The notes below the pieces were generated by a model, which did not search any database, was not told where the DNA came from, and worked only from the letters and a program-made list of their open reading frames with translations. DNA of 38,604 bases, taken from positions 1 through 38,604 of the forward strand of contig VGDL01000033.1 in assembly GCA_016869735.1 (NCBI GenBank). Reading direction: 5' to 3'. This document shows positions 1 to 8,596 of this stretch, in pieces. This DNA comes from Alphaproteobacteria bacterium (lineage in GTDB: Bacteria > Pseudomonadota > Alphaproteobacteria > Acetobacterales > Acetobacteraceae). The position numbers and the translations under genes are program-made. Position 1 is the stretch's first letter. Each line of letters starts with the position of its first letter.

Positions 1-1077
1 GTGGGCGGTGCCTTTGGCGCCGAGACGCGCGCCGGCGCGCTGGATTTGACGCGCGCCACCCGTTCGCCTGGTTCTGCGCTCAAGCCTTTTCTTTATGCCA
101 TGGCCTTTGAACAGGGGCTTGTCAGGCCCGATACGCTGCTTTCTGATTTGCCGCGCCGCTTTGGCGCCTATGCGCCGGAGAATTTCGATCGCGGTTTTGT
201 GGGCCGCATCACGGCGGCCGAGGCTTTGCGGCTTTCGCTCAACCTGCCGGCGGTCGCGCTTTTGGATGGCATTGGTCCAGCGCGGTTTGCGGCATCGTTG
301 CGCTCTGCTGGGGCCGCGCCGGTGCTGCCGCGCGGGGTGGAGGCTTCTCTGCCGCTGGCGCTGGGCGGTGCGGGGACGAATTTGCGCGACATGGTTGGGC
401 TTTATGCGCTGTTGGGAAATGGCGGACGGGCAGGCGGGCTGCGCTTCACGCCTGGGCAGGGCGCTGGCGCGCCGGTGTTGGAAGCGCGTGCCGCCGCAGC
501 GGTGGCCGGGCTTTTGGTGCAGGAATTTCCGGGCGGCGGGCCGCGCGGCGTGGCCTGGAAGACCGGGACCTCCTGGGGCGGGCGCGATGCCTGGGCCTTT
601 GGTTTTGATGGCCGGCATGTCGCCGGGGTTTGGGTGGGGCGGCCCGATGGTACGCCAATTCCGGGCCTGACCGGGCGGGATGCGGCGCTGCCCATGCTCG
701 CGCGGGTTTTTGCGTTGTTGCCGGAGGCACCGTTGGAACGCGCCCCATCCCGGCCCGATGCGCCGGTGGCCGCCTTCGGCAGTGATCCCTTGCGCCTGCT
801 TTTCCCCCCACCTGGCGCTGTTCTGGCCGAAGGCGCAGGACCCGTGGTGCTGCGCGTTGCCGGCGGGCGGCGGCCGCTCACCTTTCTGGTTGATGGCGCG
901 CCGATTGCGCGGGATGCGGCGCGGCGCGAACTGGGCTGGACCCCGCCCGGCCCTGGCTTTTACCGCCTGGCGGTGATGGATGCCGAAGGCGCGCTGGTGG
1001 CCGCCGATGTGCGGGTTGCCACCCGCGACACCCCGCGCGCGGAGGGCGCGGTTCTGCGCCTGACGCCCGCCGAGTGA
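1..1077 (+). CDS. pbpC: Penicillin-binding protein 1C, C-terminal part (5' end outside window)
   Basis: This is the transpeptidase half of a bifunctional class A penicillin-binding protein that cross-links peptidoglycan in the periplasm. The reading frame is open at the left edge, so the N-terminal glycosyltransferase domain lies outside the window. The three active-site motifs are visible: S25-x-x-K28, S79-L-N81 and K187-T-G189. About 90 residues after the KTG box match the Ig-like C-terminal domain typical of PBP1C (roughly residues 255-345). The stop overlaps a possible GTG of the next frame. PBP1C rather than PBP1A/1B is inferred from the short transpeptidase domain and this C-terminal domain. 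The first codon shown is internal and is not a true start. Confidence 0.88.
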   Translation: MGGAFGAETRAGALDLTRATRSPGSALKPFLYAMAFEQGLVRPDTLLSDLPRRFGAYAPENFDRGFVGRITAAEALRLSLNLPAVALLDGIGPARFAASLRSAGAAPVLPRGVEASLPLALGGAGTNLRDMVGLYALLGNGGRAGGLRFTPGQGAGAPVLEARAAAAVAGLLVQEFPGGGPRGVAWKTGTSWGGRDAWAFGFDGRHVAGVWVGRPDGTPIPGLTGRDAALPMLARVFALLPEAPLERAPSRPDAPVAAFGSDPLRLLFPPPGAVLAEGAGPVVLRVAGGRRPLTFLVDGAPIARDAARRELGWTPPGPGFYRLAVMDAEGALVAADVRVATRDTPRAEGAVLRLTPAE

Positions 1078-1139
1078 TTCGGGGGCTTGCGCGCAAGGGG
1101 CGCTCGCCCGACCATAAGCCGAGAAAGACGGAGCAGAGC

Positions 1140-1985
1140 GTGGCGCAGTTCAAAGGCACTGAAAGATACGTCGCAACCCGAGAGCTGGAGGTCGCGGTCA
1201 ATGCTGCGGTGGCGCTGGAACGCCCGCTGCTGATCAAGGGCGAACCTGGCACGGGCAAGACCGTGCTGGCGCAGGAAATCGCCAAGGCGCTCGGCTATCC
1301 GCTGATTGAATGGCACATCAAATCCACCACCAAGGCGCAGCAGGGCTTGTATGAATATGATGCCGTGAGCCGGCTGCGTGATGGCCAGCTTGGCGATCCG
1401 CGCGTGCATGACATTGCCAATTACATTGTGCGTGGAAAATTGTGGGAAGCTTTTGAAGCCGACCATCCCGTGGTGCTGCTGATTGATGAAATAGACAAGG
1501 CCGATATCGAATTCCCGAACGATCTGCTGCTGGAGCTCGATCGCATGGAATTCTATGTCTATGAGCTGCGCCGCAATGTGAAGGCGCGGCATCGGCCGGT
1601 GGTGATCATTACGTCAAACAATGAAAAGGAATTGCCGGACGCGTTCTTGCGCCGCTGCTTCTTCCATTACATCCGCTTCCCGGATCGGGAGACGATGGAA
1701 AAGATCGTGCAGACGCATTTCCCGAATATCCGACAGGATTTGCTGCGCGAAGCACTGACGGTGTTTTTCGATGTGCGCAATGTGAATGAATTGAAGAAAA
1801 AGCCCGCCACATCCGAATTGCTGGATTGGCTGAAGCTGCTGACCATTGAAGATATGCCGCCTGAGGCGCTACGCAGCCAGGATGCCAAAACCGCGATCCC
1901 GCCGCTTTATGGGGCGTTGCTGAAGAACGAACAGGATGTGCATTTGTTCGAACGCCTGGCTTTTCTGACGCGGCGGAAGGTCTGA
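1140..1985 (+). CDS. MoxR-family AAA+ ATPase
   Basis: This is a cytoplasmic AAA+ ATPase of the MoxR type, a family that usually works as a chaperone with a VWA-domain partner to mature or insert metal centres in enzymes. It has a Walker A motif GEPGTGKT at residues 34-41, a Walker B segment VVLLIDEIDKAD and a sensor-like ITSNNE. The frame is open back to a GTG at 1074 that overlaps the pbpC stop. The GTG at 1140 is preferred because it has purine-rich sequence upstream and gives the usual family N-terminus beginning AQFKGTERYVAT. The VWA gene starts 30 bp downstream, the usual MoxR/CoxE pairing. The client is unknown, since no molybdenum or cox-type enzyme genes are present nearby. Confidence 0.88.
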   Translation: MAQFKGTERYVATRELEVAVNAAVALERPLLIKGEPGTGKTVLAQEIAKALGYPLIEWHIKSTTKAQQGLYEYDAVSRLRDGQLGDPRVHDIANYIVRGKLWEAFEADHPVVLLIDEIDKADIEFPNDLLLELDRMEFYVYELRRNVKARHRPVVIITSNNEKELPDAFLRRCFFHYIRFPDRETMEKIVQTHFPNIRQDLLREALTVFFDVRNVNELKKKPATSELLDWLKLLTIEDMPPEALRSQDAKTAIPPLYGALLKNEQDVHLFERLAFLTRRKV

Positions 1986-2015
1986 TGCGGCAGACGCACC
2001 GATAGGCGAGGCACG

Positions 2016-3200
2016 ATGTTCGCGCCCTTCATCATTGCGCTACGCGCGGCTGGTGTGCCGGCTTCCATTACGGAATATCTGGCGCTGCTGCGCGCGCTGA
2101 AAGCCGGCGTGGCGGGGTTTGATATTGAAGACTTCTACCATTTGTCGCGCGCGGCCTTGGTGAAAGATGAACGCCATCTGGACCGCTTCGACCGCGTTTT
2201 TGGGGAAATCTTCAAGGGCTTGGAATCACCGCCTGGCACAGCGGAAACCACGGTGGAAATCCCCGCCGAATGGCTGCGGAAAATGGCGGAGAAACTCCTG
2301 ACCGAGGAAGAACGCGCTCAGATCGAAGCGCTTGGCGGGTTCGACAAGCTGATGGAAACGCTCCGCCAGCGCCTGGCAGAACAAAAGGGCCGGCATCAGG
2401 GCGGATCAAAATGGATCGGCACCTCCGGCACATCGCCCTTCGGCGCCTATGGCTATAATCCTGAAGGTGTGCGGATTGGGCAGGAAGAAAGCCGCAATCG
2501 CCGCGCTGCCAAGGTATGGGACAAGCGCGTCTATAAGGATTTGGATGAGGATGAGGCGTTATCCTCTCGCAATATGAAGGTCGCTTTGCGCCGGCTGCGC
2601 CGCTTTGCGCGCACGGGTGCGGCGACAGAACTGGATGTGCCGGGCACGATTGGCGCCACGGCGCGCAATGGTGGGTCGCTTGATCTGCACATGGTGCCGG
2701 AACGGCGCAATGCGGTGAAGGTGCTGCTGCTGATGGATATTGGCGGTTCGATGGATGATCATATCCGCATCTGTCAGGAATTGTTTTCGGCAGCGCGCGG
2801 TGAATTCAAGCATCTGGAATTCTACTATTTCCATAATTGCCCCTATGAGAGGCTGTGGCGTGAAAATCGCCGCCGCAAGGAAACCGAGAAATCAACGCAA
2901 GAGGTCCTGCGCACCTATGGCCCGGATTGGCGGCTTGTGCTGGTGGGGGATGCCACCATGGGGCCTTATGAAATCTCTCAGCCTGGCGGTTCCGTTGAAC
3001 ATTGGAATGAGGAATCAGGCGTGGTCTGGATGGGGCGCCTGACGCGGCATTTCCGCCGCGCTGCCTGGCTCAATCCTGTGGATCAACAGCATTGGCGCTA
3101 TACCCATTCCATCGGCATGATGCAGGGGCTGATGGAAAACCGCATGCATCCGCTGACCCTGGCGGGGCTTGAATCCATGGCGCGGGAATTGGCGAAATGA
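2016..3200 (+). CDS. VWA domain-containing protein, CoxE-like
   Basis: This 394-residue protein is of the CoxE/VWA type, the expected partner of the MoxR ATPase just upstream. The N-terminal ~120 residues are helical. The VWA domain starts near residue 235 with the strand VLLLMDIGGSMDDH. The metal-ion site is read as D241-x-G243-x-S245, so the first serine of the classic DxSxS motif is glycine; I recall this from other CoxE-like proteins. No signal peptide or membrane segment is seen, so it is probably cytoplasmic. Together the two genes form a chaperone-like unit for an unidentified target. The family call is firm, the function is inferred. Confidence 0.85.
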   Translation: MFAPFIIALRAAGVPASITEYLALLRALKAGVAGFDIEDFYHLSRAALVKDERHLDRFDRVFGEIFKGLESPPGTAETTVEIPAEWLRKMAEKLLTEEERAQIEALGGFDKLMETLRQRLAEQKGRHQGGSKWIGTSGTSPFGAYGYNPEGVRIGQEESRNRRAAKVWDKRVYKDLDEDEALSSRNMKVALRRLRRFARTGAATELDVPGTIGATARNGGSLDLHMVPERRNAVKVLLLMDIGGSMDDHIRICQELFSAARGEFKHLEFYYFHNCPYERLWRENRRRKETEKSTQEVLRTYGPDWRLVLVGDATMGPYEISQPGGSVEHWNEESGVVWMGRLTRHFRRAAWLNPVDQQHWRYTHSIGMMQGLMENRMHPLTLAGLESMARELAK

Positions 3201-3245
3201 TCCGCGCGCCGCAATCAAATCATCGTAAGAAGGAAACGCTGTTTC

Positions 3246-4442
3246 ATGGCCACTAAGCCTCGTCTGCCGCGCGGGCGGCAATTTTTTGCCAATCCCGGCC
3301 CGACCAATATCCCTGATTCCGTGCTGCATGCGGTGGCGCATGTCACGGTTGATTTCAATGATCCTGCCTTCATCAAGGTCTATGAAAAGTGTGTGGCAGG
3401 CTTGAAGCGCGTACTGAAAACCGAACAGCAGATTTTCATGTATACGGGTTCTGGCCACGCTGCATGGGAAGCAAGCTTGGTCAATCTTTTCTCTCCGGGC
3501 GACAAGATTGCCATTATTGAAACCGGCCATTTTTCGCAGAATTGGGCGCAGATGGCTGAGGATTTGTCGCTTCAGGTTGAAACCATCGCTGCTGATTGGC
3601 GCCGTGGTCTGGATTTCGCAACGCTGCGCGCGGCGCTTGCCGCAGACAAGACGCATAGCATCAAGGCGGTCTGCGCGGTGCATAATGAAACCGCAACCGG
3701 TATGGTGCTGCCCCTGCAACAGGTGCGCGCCGTGATGAATGAGGTGGGGCACCCAGCCCTGCTGCTGAGCGATACCATTTCCTCACTTGGCTCGATTGAT
3801 TTTCGAATGGATGAATGGGGTGTGGATGTCGCCGTGGGCGGCAGCCAGAAGGGCTTGATGTTGCCTACCGGCATGTCCTTCACCGGTGTTTCAGCCAAGG
3901 CAATGGAAGCACACCAGACATCGCGCTTGCCGAAATCCTATTTCTCCTGGACCAAGATGCTGTCTCGGCCATTGAAATCCTTCATCGGCACCACGCCGAC
4001 CTCGCTTTTCTACGGGTTGGAAGAAAGCCTGCGGCTGCTGGAAGAAGAAGGGCTGGATGAGGTCTTTGCGCGCCATTCACGCCTTGCGGAAGCGGTGCGG
4101 CGCTGCGTACGCCATTGGTCCGGCAATGCCGGGCCGCAGCTTTTCAGTACCAATCCTGATCGAAATTCCGATACCGTAACGTCCATCCTGGTGCCCGAAG
4201 GCCATGATGCGGAAGCGGTGCGCCGCACCGCGCTACAAACCTTCAATGTCTCACTTGGCGGCGGGCTTGGACCTTTGGGTGGCAAGGTGTTCCGCATCGG
4301 TCATTTGGGTGATTTGAATGAGCCGATGATTCTGGGCACGCTTTCCGTTGTGGAAATGGCGCTGAAATTGAATGGCGTGCCGCACGCGCCAGGTGGTGTG
4401 GCGGCGGCGATGGAATATCTGGCGGAAGCCGCGCGTTCATGA
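3246..4442 (+). CDS. Class V aminotransferase, serine-glyoxylate/alanine-glyoxylate type
   Basis: This is a PLP-dependent fold-type I aminotransferase of 398 residues, the usual length for serine-glyoxylate aminotransferases. The N-terminal FFANPGPTNIP segment, SGHAAWEA near residue 70, cofactor-binding D176 in LLLSDTISS and Schiff-base K202 in GGSQKGLM fit the family. The expected reaction is transfer of an amino group from serine or alanine to glyoxylate, giving hydroxypyruvate or pyruvate plus glycine. It leads a four-gene run with an acyl-CoA ligase, a D-2-hydroxyacid dehydrogenase (which could reduce hydroxypyruvate) and an SDR. Substrate choice cannot be settled from sequence alone. Confidence 0.85.
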   Translation: MATKPRLPRGRQFFANPGPTNIPDSVLHAVAHVTVDFNDPAFIKVYEKCVAGLKRVLKTEQQIFMYTGSGHAAWEASLVNLFSPGDKIAIIETGHFSQNWAQMAEDLSLQVETIAADWRRGLDFATLRAALAADKTHSIKAVCAVHNETATGMVLPLQQVRAVMNEVGHPALLLSDTISSLGSIDFRMDEWGVDVAVGGSQKGLMLPTGMSFTGVSAKAMEAHQTSRLPKSYFSWTKMLSRPLKSFIGTTPTSLFYGLEESLRLLEEEGLDEVFARHSRLAEAVRRCVRHWSGNAGPQLFSTNPDRNSDTVTSILVPEGHDAEAVRRTALQTFNVSLGGGLGPLGGKVFRIGHLGDLNEPMILGTLSVVEMALKLNGVPHAPGGVAAAMEYLAEAARS

Positions 4443-4448
4443 ACTAAA

Positions 4449-4474
4449 AGGGGCGCGCCATGATACGCGCCCCT
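4449..4474 (+). terminator. Perfect 9-bp hairpin after the aminotransferase gene
   Basis: The arms 4449-4457 and 4466-4474 are exact reverse complements (AGGGGCGCG/CGCGCCCCT) with an 8-base loop. The hairpin starts 7 bp after the stop codon and lies upstream of the next ribosome-binding site. No T-run follows on the plus strand; an A-run precedes it. It may be a weak terminator, a processing site or an attenuator that lowers expression of the downstream CoA ligase. Confidence 0.45.
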
Positions 4475-4524
4475 GATTGACCAGACCGGCGCCATAAGCC
4501 GGCGGAGCAGGAGGAAGCAGGAAA

Positions 4525-6660
4525 ATGTCCATCACCCATCGCGGCGTCTATCGCCATGCTGATATGAAGCGGCTGTTCAACCCTGCATCCATCGCGGTGA
4601 TTGGTGCTTCGCCGCGCGCAGGGTCCTTCGCTGATCGCACCATCAGCGCGCTGTCCGGCTTTACGGGCCGGCTGCATCTGGTGAATAGCCGCTATGAAAA
4701 AATTGGCGAGCGCCCCTGCTACCCTTCTGTCGCCGCGCTGCCGGAAGTGCCTGATTGCTGCATTGTGGTTGCTGCCAAGGATGCGGTGAAAGAAATCGCA
4801 ACCGACTGCGCCAAGGCAGGTGTTGGTGGCGTGATGATCTATGCTTCTGGTTTTTCGGAAACCGGGCGGCCAGAGGATATCGCGGCACAGCAGCGCTTGG
4901 CCGCGATTGGCCGCGATGCGGGCATGCGTATTGTTGGGCCGAACTGCATCGGCATGTTGAATTTTGGCAGCAAGGCAGGCGTGACCTTCATGATCCCGCC
5001 ACCCATGGAAGCGCCGCTGCCGCATGCGCTGGGCCTGGTCAGTCAATCCGGCGCGCTTGGCTTTTCCTTGGCGCAGGCGGTGATGCGCGGCGTTTCCGTG
5101 AGCCATTTGCTCACCACCGGCAATTCTTCCGATATTGATGTCGCGGATTGCGTTTCCTTCCTGGCGGATGATCCAGGCTGCCGCGCAATTGCCTGCGTGT
5201 TTGAAGGTATGCCGGACCCGATGCGCTTCATTGAAGCGGCGCAGATTGCCGATGCTGCCGACAAACCCTTGATTGTTTTCAAACTAGGCACGGGCGAACA
5301 AGGTGCGGCAGCGGCGATGTCGCATACCGGGTCACTTGCGGGCTCCCAAGCTGCCTATCGCGCAGCGTTTGAACGGGCGGGCGCGATACTCGTGGATAAT
5401 TTCGAAGCCATGGTGGAAACCGCTGCCTTCATGGCGAAGGCACCCAAGCCCAAGGCGAGGGGTGTGGCAGTGGTGGCGGTCTCCGGCGGCGCAGCGATCA
5501 TGTCGGCGGACCGCGCCGAAGAACGCGGTATTCCGCTGCCACAGCCAACACCGCCGGTGCAGGCCATTCTTGAATCGCGCATTCCGGATTTCGGTTCCGC
5601 GCGCAATCCTTGCGATGTCACCGCGCAAGTTGCCAATGATCCGGAAAGCCTGACGGCGTGTGCTTCCGCTATGCTGGGGGAGGATCACTATGGCACACTG
5701 CTATACGCGCAGATTTATTCGACCGAGCTTTCAGCAAAGCGTCCTGGCGAATTGGCTGCTATTGCGGAACAGCATGACAAGCCGATTTGCGTGGTCTGGA
5801 CCACGGAATGGCTGGAAGGCCATGGCTCTCGTGAGGCTGAGCAAAACCCGCGTATTGGCCTGTTCCGTTCCATGGATCGTTGCTTTGCCACGCTGGATCA
5901 TTGGCATAAGCGTGAAGAACGGCGCGCTTCCGGCCCGCGGCAATATCAACGCCTGGCACGGCCCGAAGCCGCGCAGGAAGCAGCGAAGCTGATCAACGCC
6001 GCGCAGGATCGCACGCTGACAGAACGCGAAGCGAAGCAGGTGCTGGCGGCCTATGGCGTGCCCGTGGTGCCGGAACGCCTGACAACAACGGAAGATGAGG
6101 CGCTGGCCGCCGCCAAGGCACTCGGCTGGCCTGTCGCGATCAAGGTGGAAAGTCCGAATTTGCCGCATAAGACCGAAGCGGGTGTCATTCGCCTGAAACT
6201 GAAGGATGAAGCTGAATTGCGCGAAGCTTTCCGCGCTGTCATCGCCAATGCCAAGCACCATGCGCCCAATGCCCGTATCAATGGCGTGCTGGTGCAGCCC
6301 ATGGCGAAGCCGGGTGTGGAGGTCATGGTCGGCGCGCGGATTGACCCGATGATGGGGCCGCTGGTGGTGGCGGGCCTTGGTGGTGTGCTGGTGGAATTGA
6401 TGCGTGACTCTGCCCTCGCGCTCGCACCTGTCGCCAAGACGGAAGCGCGCGATATGTTGGGGCGCTTGAAGGGCCGCGCGGCGCTGGAAGGCTTCCGCGG
6501 TGCGCCGGCGGCCGATATGGACCGGCTTTCGGACATCATCGTCCGCCTTTCGGAATTCGCTGCCGATCAGCGTGACCTGATCACGGAGCTTGATGTGAAC
6601 CCCATCATCATTGCCGGCAGCGATGCTGTGGCGGTCGATGCGCTGATTGTGAAAGCTTGA
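4525..6660 (+). CDS. Acetate--CoA ligase family protein (NDP-forming acyl-CoA synthetase)
   Basis: This 711-residue single-chain ligase belongs to the ADP-forming acyl-CoA synthetase superfamily, related to succinyl-CoA synthetase. Order of domains: CoA-binding Rossmann domain from about residue 15 (IAVIGASPRAGSF), succinyl-CoA-ligase-like domains with the catalytic His region MSHTGSLAGS (H267), and a C-terminal ATP-grasp domain from about residue 490 (LTEREAKQVLAAYGVP, then VAIKVESPNLPHKTEAG). It links a carboxylic acid to CoA using ATP. An AGGAGGAA ribosome-binding site lies 8 bases before the ATG. The acid is unknown; neighbours suggest a short 2-hydroxy- or 2-oxo-acid. The next gene begins 9 bp after the stop, so these genes are probably cotranscribed. 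Confidence 0.87.
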   Translation: MSITHRGVYRHADMKRLFNPASIAVIGASPRAGSFADRTISALSGFTGRLHLVNSRYEKIGERPCYPSVAALPEVPDCCIVVAAKDAVKEIATDCAKAGVGGVMIYASGFSETGRPEDIAAQQRLAAIGRDAGMRIVGPNCIGMLNFGSKAGVTFMIPPPMEAPLPHALGLVSQSGALGFSLAQAVMRGVSVSHLLTTGNSSDIDVADCVSFLADDPGCRAIACVFEGMPDPMRFIEAAQIADAADKPLIVFKLGTGEQGAAAAMSHTGSLAGSQAAYRAAFERAGAILVDNFEAMVETAAFMAKAPKPKARGVAVVAVSGGAAIMSADRAEERGIPLPQPTPPVQAILESRIPDFGSARNPCDVTAQVANDPESLTACASAMLGEDHYGTLLYAQIYSTELSAKRPGELAAIAEQHDKPICVVWTTEWLEGHGSREAEQNPRIGLFRSMDRCFATLDHWHKREERRASGPRQYQRLARPEAAQEAAKLINAAQDRTLTEREAKQVLAAYGVPVVPERLTTTEDEALAAAKALGWPVAIKVESPNLPHKTEAGVIRLKLKDEAELREAFRAVIANAKHHAPNARINGVLVQPMAKPGVEVMVGARIDPMMGPLVVAGLGGVLVELMRDSALALAPVAKTEARDMLGRLKGRAALEGFRGAPAADMDRLSDIIVRLSEFAADQRDLITELDVNPIIIAGSDAVAVDALIVKA

Positions 6661-6669
6661 GGCAAAACC

Positions 6670-7626
6670 ATGAACAAGCCGCTTTTCCTGCTTTGGACCG
6701 ATGGCGCGGATGCCTATCGCAAGGCCATCACCGATGCGGGGCTTGACCAGCGCATCAGGCTTGAAGAATTGCCGCGCAACGCCACCCCAAGTGCGGAGCA
6801 AATGCAGGAAGCGGAAGCGATGCTGACCTGGGGGCCACCCGCCGGGACGCTGGCGCAAATGCCAAAGCTCCGCTGGGCGCAAGCCTTGACTGCCGGTGTG
6901 GAACATTGGTTGGCGCGGGCTGATCTGCCGCCTGGCCTGACGCTCACCTGCGCACGCGGCACGCATCGCGTGCAAATGCCGGAAAACATTCTGGGCACGC
7001 TGTTTCACATCACCAAACCCTATGCTGCGATTGTGGGTGACAATGCTGCCGCCACCTGGACGCGGCGCGTATCGTCAACGCTGGCCGGGCAAACGCTTGG
7101 TATTCTGGGGCTTGGTGCCATTGGGCAGGAATTGGCGCGCAAGGCATCAGCACTTGAAATGCGCGTGATTGGCACGCGCCGCGCTGGCGGCACGCTGGCG
7201 CATGTGGAACGCGTCTATTCACCGGCGGAAACCGATGAAGTGCTGGCGCAATCCGATTTTGTGGTGCTGCTGCTGCCGGCAACGCCGGAGACCGAGAACA
7301 TCATCTCTGCCGCGCGTCTGACGCGCATGAAGAAAACCGCCTGGCTGCTCAATTTTAGCCGGGGCGCCTTGATTGATGATGCAGCCTTGGTCGCCGCTGC
7401 AAAATCCGGCACCATTGCGGGCGCCATCCTTGATGTGTTCCGCCAGGAACCCTTGCCCAAGGATGATCCTTTTTGGGACACGGAAAACATCCTGGTACTG
7501 CCGCATATTGGCGGGCTGCATCCGGCGCGGGATTCCATGGTGGCGGCGCTGCTGGTTGAAAACCTGCGCCGCTTTCTGGATGGCGCGCCGCTCAAGGAAG
7601 TGGTGGACCGCAAGGTGGGTTACTGA
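6670..7626 (+). CDS. D-2-hydroxyacid dehydrogenase
   Basis: This 318-residue NAD(P)-dependent oxidoreductase belongs to the D-isomer-specific 2-hydroxyacid dehydrogenase family. The nucleotide-binding loop is GLGAIGQELARKA. Catalytic residues fit NFSRGALI (Arg), LDVFRQEPLP (Glu) and HIGGLHPA (His). The N-terminal catalytic part is short and divergent. The family reduces hydroxypyruvate, glyoxylate or other 2-oxoacids to D-2-hydroxyacids. Beside a serine-glyoxylate-type aminotransferase, a hydroxypyruvate or glyoxylate reductase is a reasonable guess. The gene is 9 bp after the CoA ligase and 5 bp before the SDR, which argues for one transcript. Confidence 0.85.
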   Translation: MNKPLFLLWTDGADAYRKAITDAGLDQRIRLEELPRNATPSAEQMQEAEAMLTWGPPAGTLAQMPKLRWAQALTAGVEHWLARADLPPGLTLTCARGTHRVQMPENILGTLFHITKPYAAIVGDNAAATWTRRVSSTLAGQTLGILGLGAIGQELARKASALEMRVIGTRRAGGTLAHVERVYSPAETDEVLAQSDFVVLLLPATPETENIISAARLTRMKKTAWLLNFSRGALIDDAALVAAAKSGTIAGAILDVFRQEPLPKDDPFWDTENILVLPHIGGLHPARDSMVAALLVENLRRFLDGAPLKEVVDRKVGY

Positions 7627-7631
7627 CCCCC

Positions 7632-8402
7632 ATGGCTTATCGGCCCTTCGATCTCAGCGGCAAGGTTGCGCTTATCACGGGCGGCAATTCCGGTATTGGG
7701 CTTGGCATGGCGCAAGCCCTTGCGGAAGCTGGCGCTGATATCGCGATTTGGGGCAGCAATGCCGCGAAAAATGCGGCCGCCTTGGAAAGCTTGCAATCAT
7801 TTGGCGTGCGCCTTCACGCACTTGCTTGCGATATCAGCGATGAAGCGGCGGTGGACAATGCCTTCGCGGAAACCGTTGCACAGCTTGGCCGCGTGGATGC
7901 CTGCTTCGCCAATGCCGGCACTTATGGTCATGCTTCGCGCTTCACCGCGCTTGATACCGCAGAATGGCAGCGCGTGATGCGCATCAATCTGGATGGCGCC
8001 TTCTTCACCCTGCGCGCCGCCGCGCGGCATATGGTGGAACGCGGCGGTGATGGTTCGCTGGTGGCCGCAGCCTCCCTCGCGGCCATTGAAGGCGCCGCGC
8101 GCAATGCGCATTACGGCGCCACAAAGGGCGCGCTGGTGGCCATGATCCACGCGCTGGCCGTTGAGATGGCCCGGCATGGCATTCGCGCCAATGCCATACT
8201 GCCCGGCTGGATCGAAACCGCCATGACCGCCGGCAATGTGGCGGATGAGCGTTTCAGCAGCGCCGTGCTGCCCCGCATCCCGGCCCGGCGCTGGGGTCAG
8301 CCCGCAGATTTCGGCGGCATTGCGGTTTATTTGGCCAGTGATGCTGCCGCCTATCATTCCGGCGATTGCCTGGTGATTGATGGTGGCTATTCCCTGTTCT
8401 GA
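7632..8402 (+). CDS. SDR family NAD(P)-dependent oxidoreductase
   Basis: This is a classical short-chain dehydrogenase/reductase of 256 residues. The cofactor motif is TGGNSGIG at residues 16-23, NAG appears in FANAGTYGH, and the active-site pair is Y161-x-x-x-K165 with a serine in AAASLAAIEG. The C-terminus WGQPADFGGIAVYLASDAA...GDCLVIDGGYSLF is typical of FabG-like family members. It is the last gene of the aminotransferase, CoA ligase and hydroxyacid dehydrogenase run. The substrate is unknown; a secondary alcohol or hydroxyacid of the same pathway is likely. Confidence 0.87.
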   Translation: MAYRPFDLSGKVALITGGNSGIGLGMAQALAEAGADIAIWGSNAAKNAAALESLQSFGVRLHALACDISDEAAVDNAFAETVAQLGRVDACFANAGTYGHASRFTALDTAEWQRVMRINLDGAFFTLRAAARHMVERGGDGSLVAAASLAAIEGAARNAHYGATKGALVAMIHALAVEMARHGIRANAILPGWIETAMTAGNVADERFSSAVLPRIPARRWGQPADFGGIAVYLASDAAAYHSGDCLVIDGGYSLF

Positions 8403-8453
8403 TACCCCCCTCTGGACCCCGGACCCCGGCTTGGGTTAGGAAGTCCATGCGTT

Positions 8454-8536
8454 GCCCCTGTGGCGGAACGGTAGACGCAGACGACTCAAAATCGTCCGCC
8501 CGTAAGGGCATGGGAGTTCGAGTCTCCCTGGGGGCA
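8454..8536 (+). tRNA. tRNA-Leu (anticodon CAA)
   Basis: The 83-nt sequence folds as a class II tRNA. The acceptor arm is GCCCCTG paired with TGGGGGC, followed by discriminator A8536. The anticodon arm is GACGA-CTCAAAA-TCGTC with anticodon CAA. The variable arm CGCCCGTAAGGGC is long, and the T loop contains TTCGAGT. The CCA end is not encoded. The D-loop GGCGGAACGGTAGACGC matches leucine tRNAs. No integrase or attachment-site repeat is seen beside it. Confidence 0.95.
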
Positions 8537-8565
8537 TTCCTTCACACCAGCGCGGTTTCTGGTCG

Positions 8566-8582
8566 TGTCCCTTCCCGGGACA
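8566..8582 (+). terminator. Possible tRNA terminator hairpin
   Basis: TGTCCC (8566-8571) and GGGACA (8577-8582) pair exactly around a 5-base loop about 30 bp after the tRNA. A short TTTT lies at 8591-8594, further away than in a standard intrinsic terminator. It also sits just past the stop of the convergent RHH gene. The role is a guess. Confidence 0.3.
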
Positions 8583-8596
8583 TGGCGGGGTTTTCG

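Noticed and set aside
1074-1139. Longer MoxR start at GTG 1074 overlapping the pbpC stop
   Set aside because: The extra 22 residues are basic and unlike the family N-terminus; GTG 1140 fits better, though coupling from 1074 cannot be excluded.
5731-7008. 425-codon minus-strand reading frame opposite the CoA ligase and hydroxyacid dehydrogenase
   Set aside because: Crosses two real plus-strand genes and has a His/Arg/Gln-rich shadow composition.
8454-8536. tRNA-Leu as an integration site for a genomic island
   Set aside because: No integrase, no repeated tRNA 3' end and no change to accessory-type genes were seen nearby.
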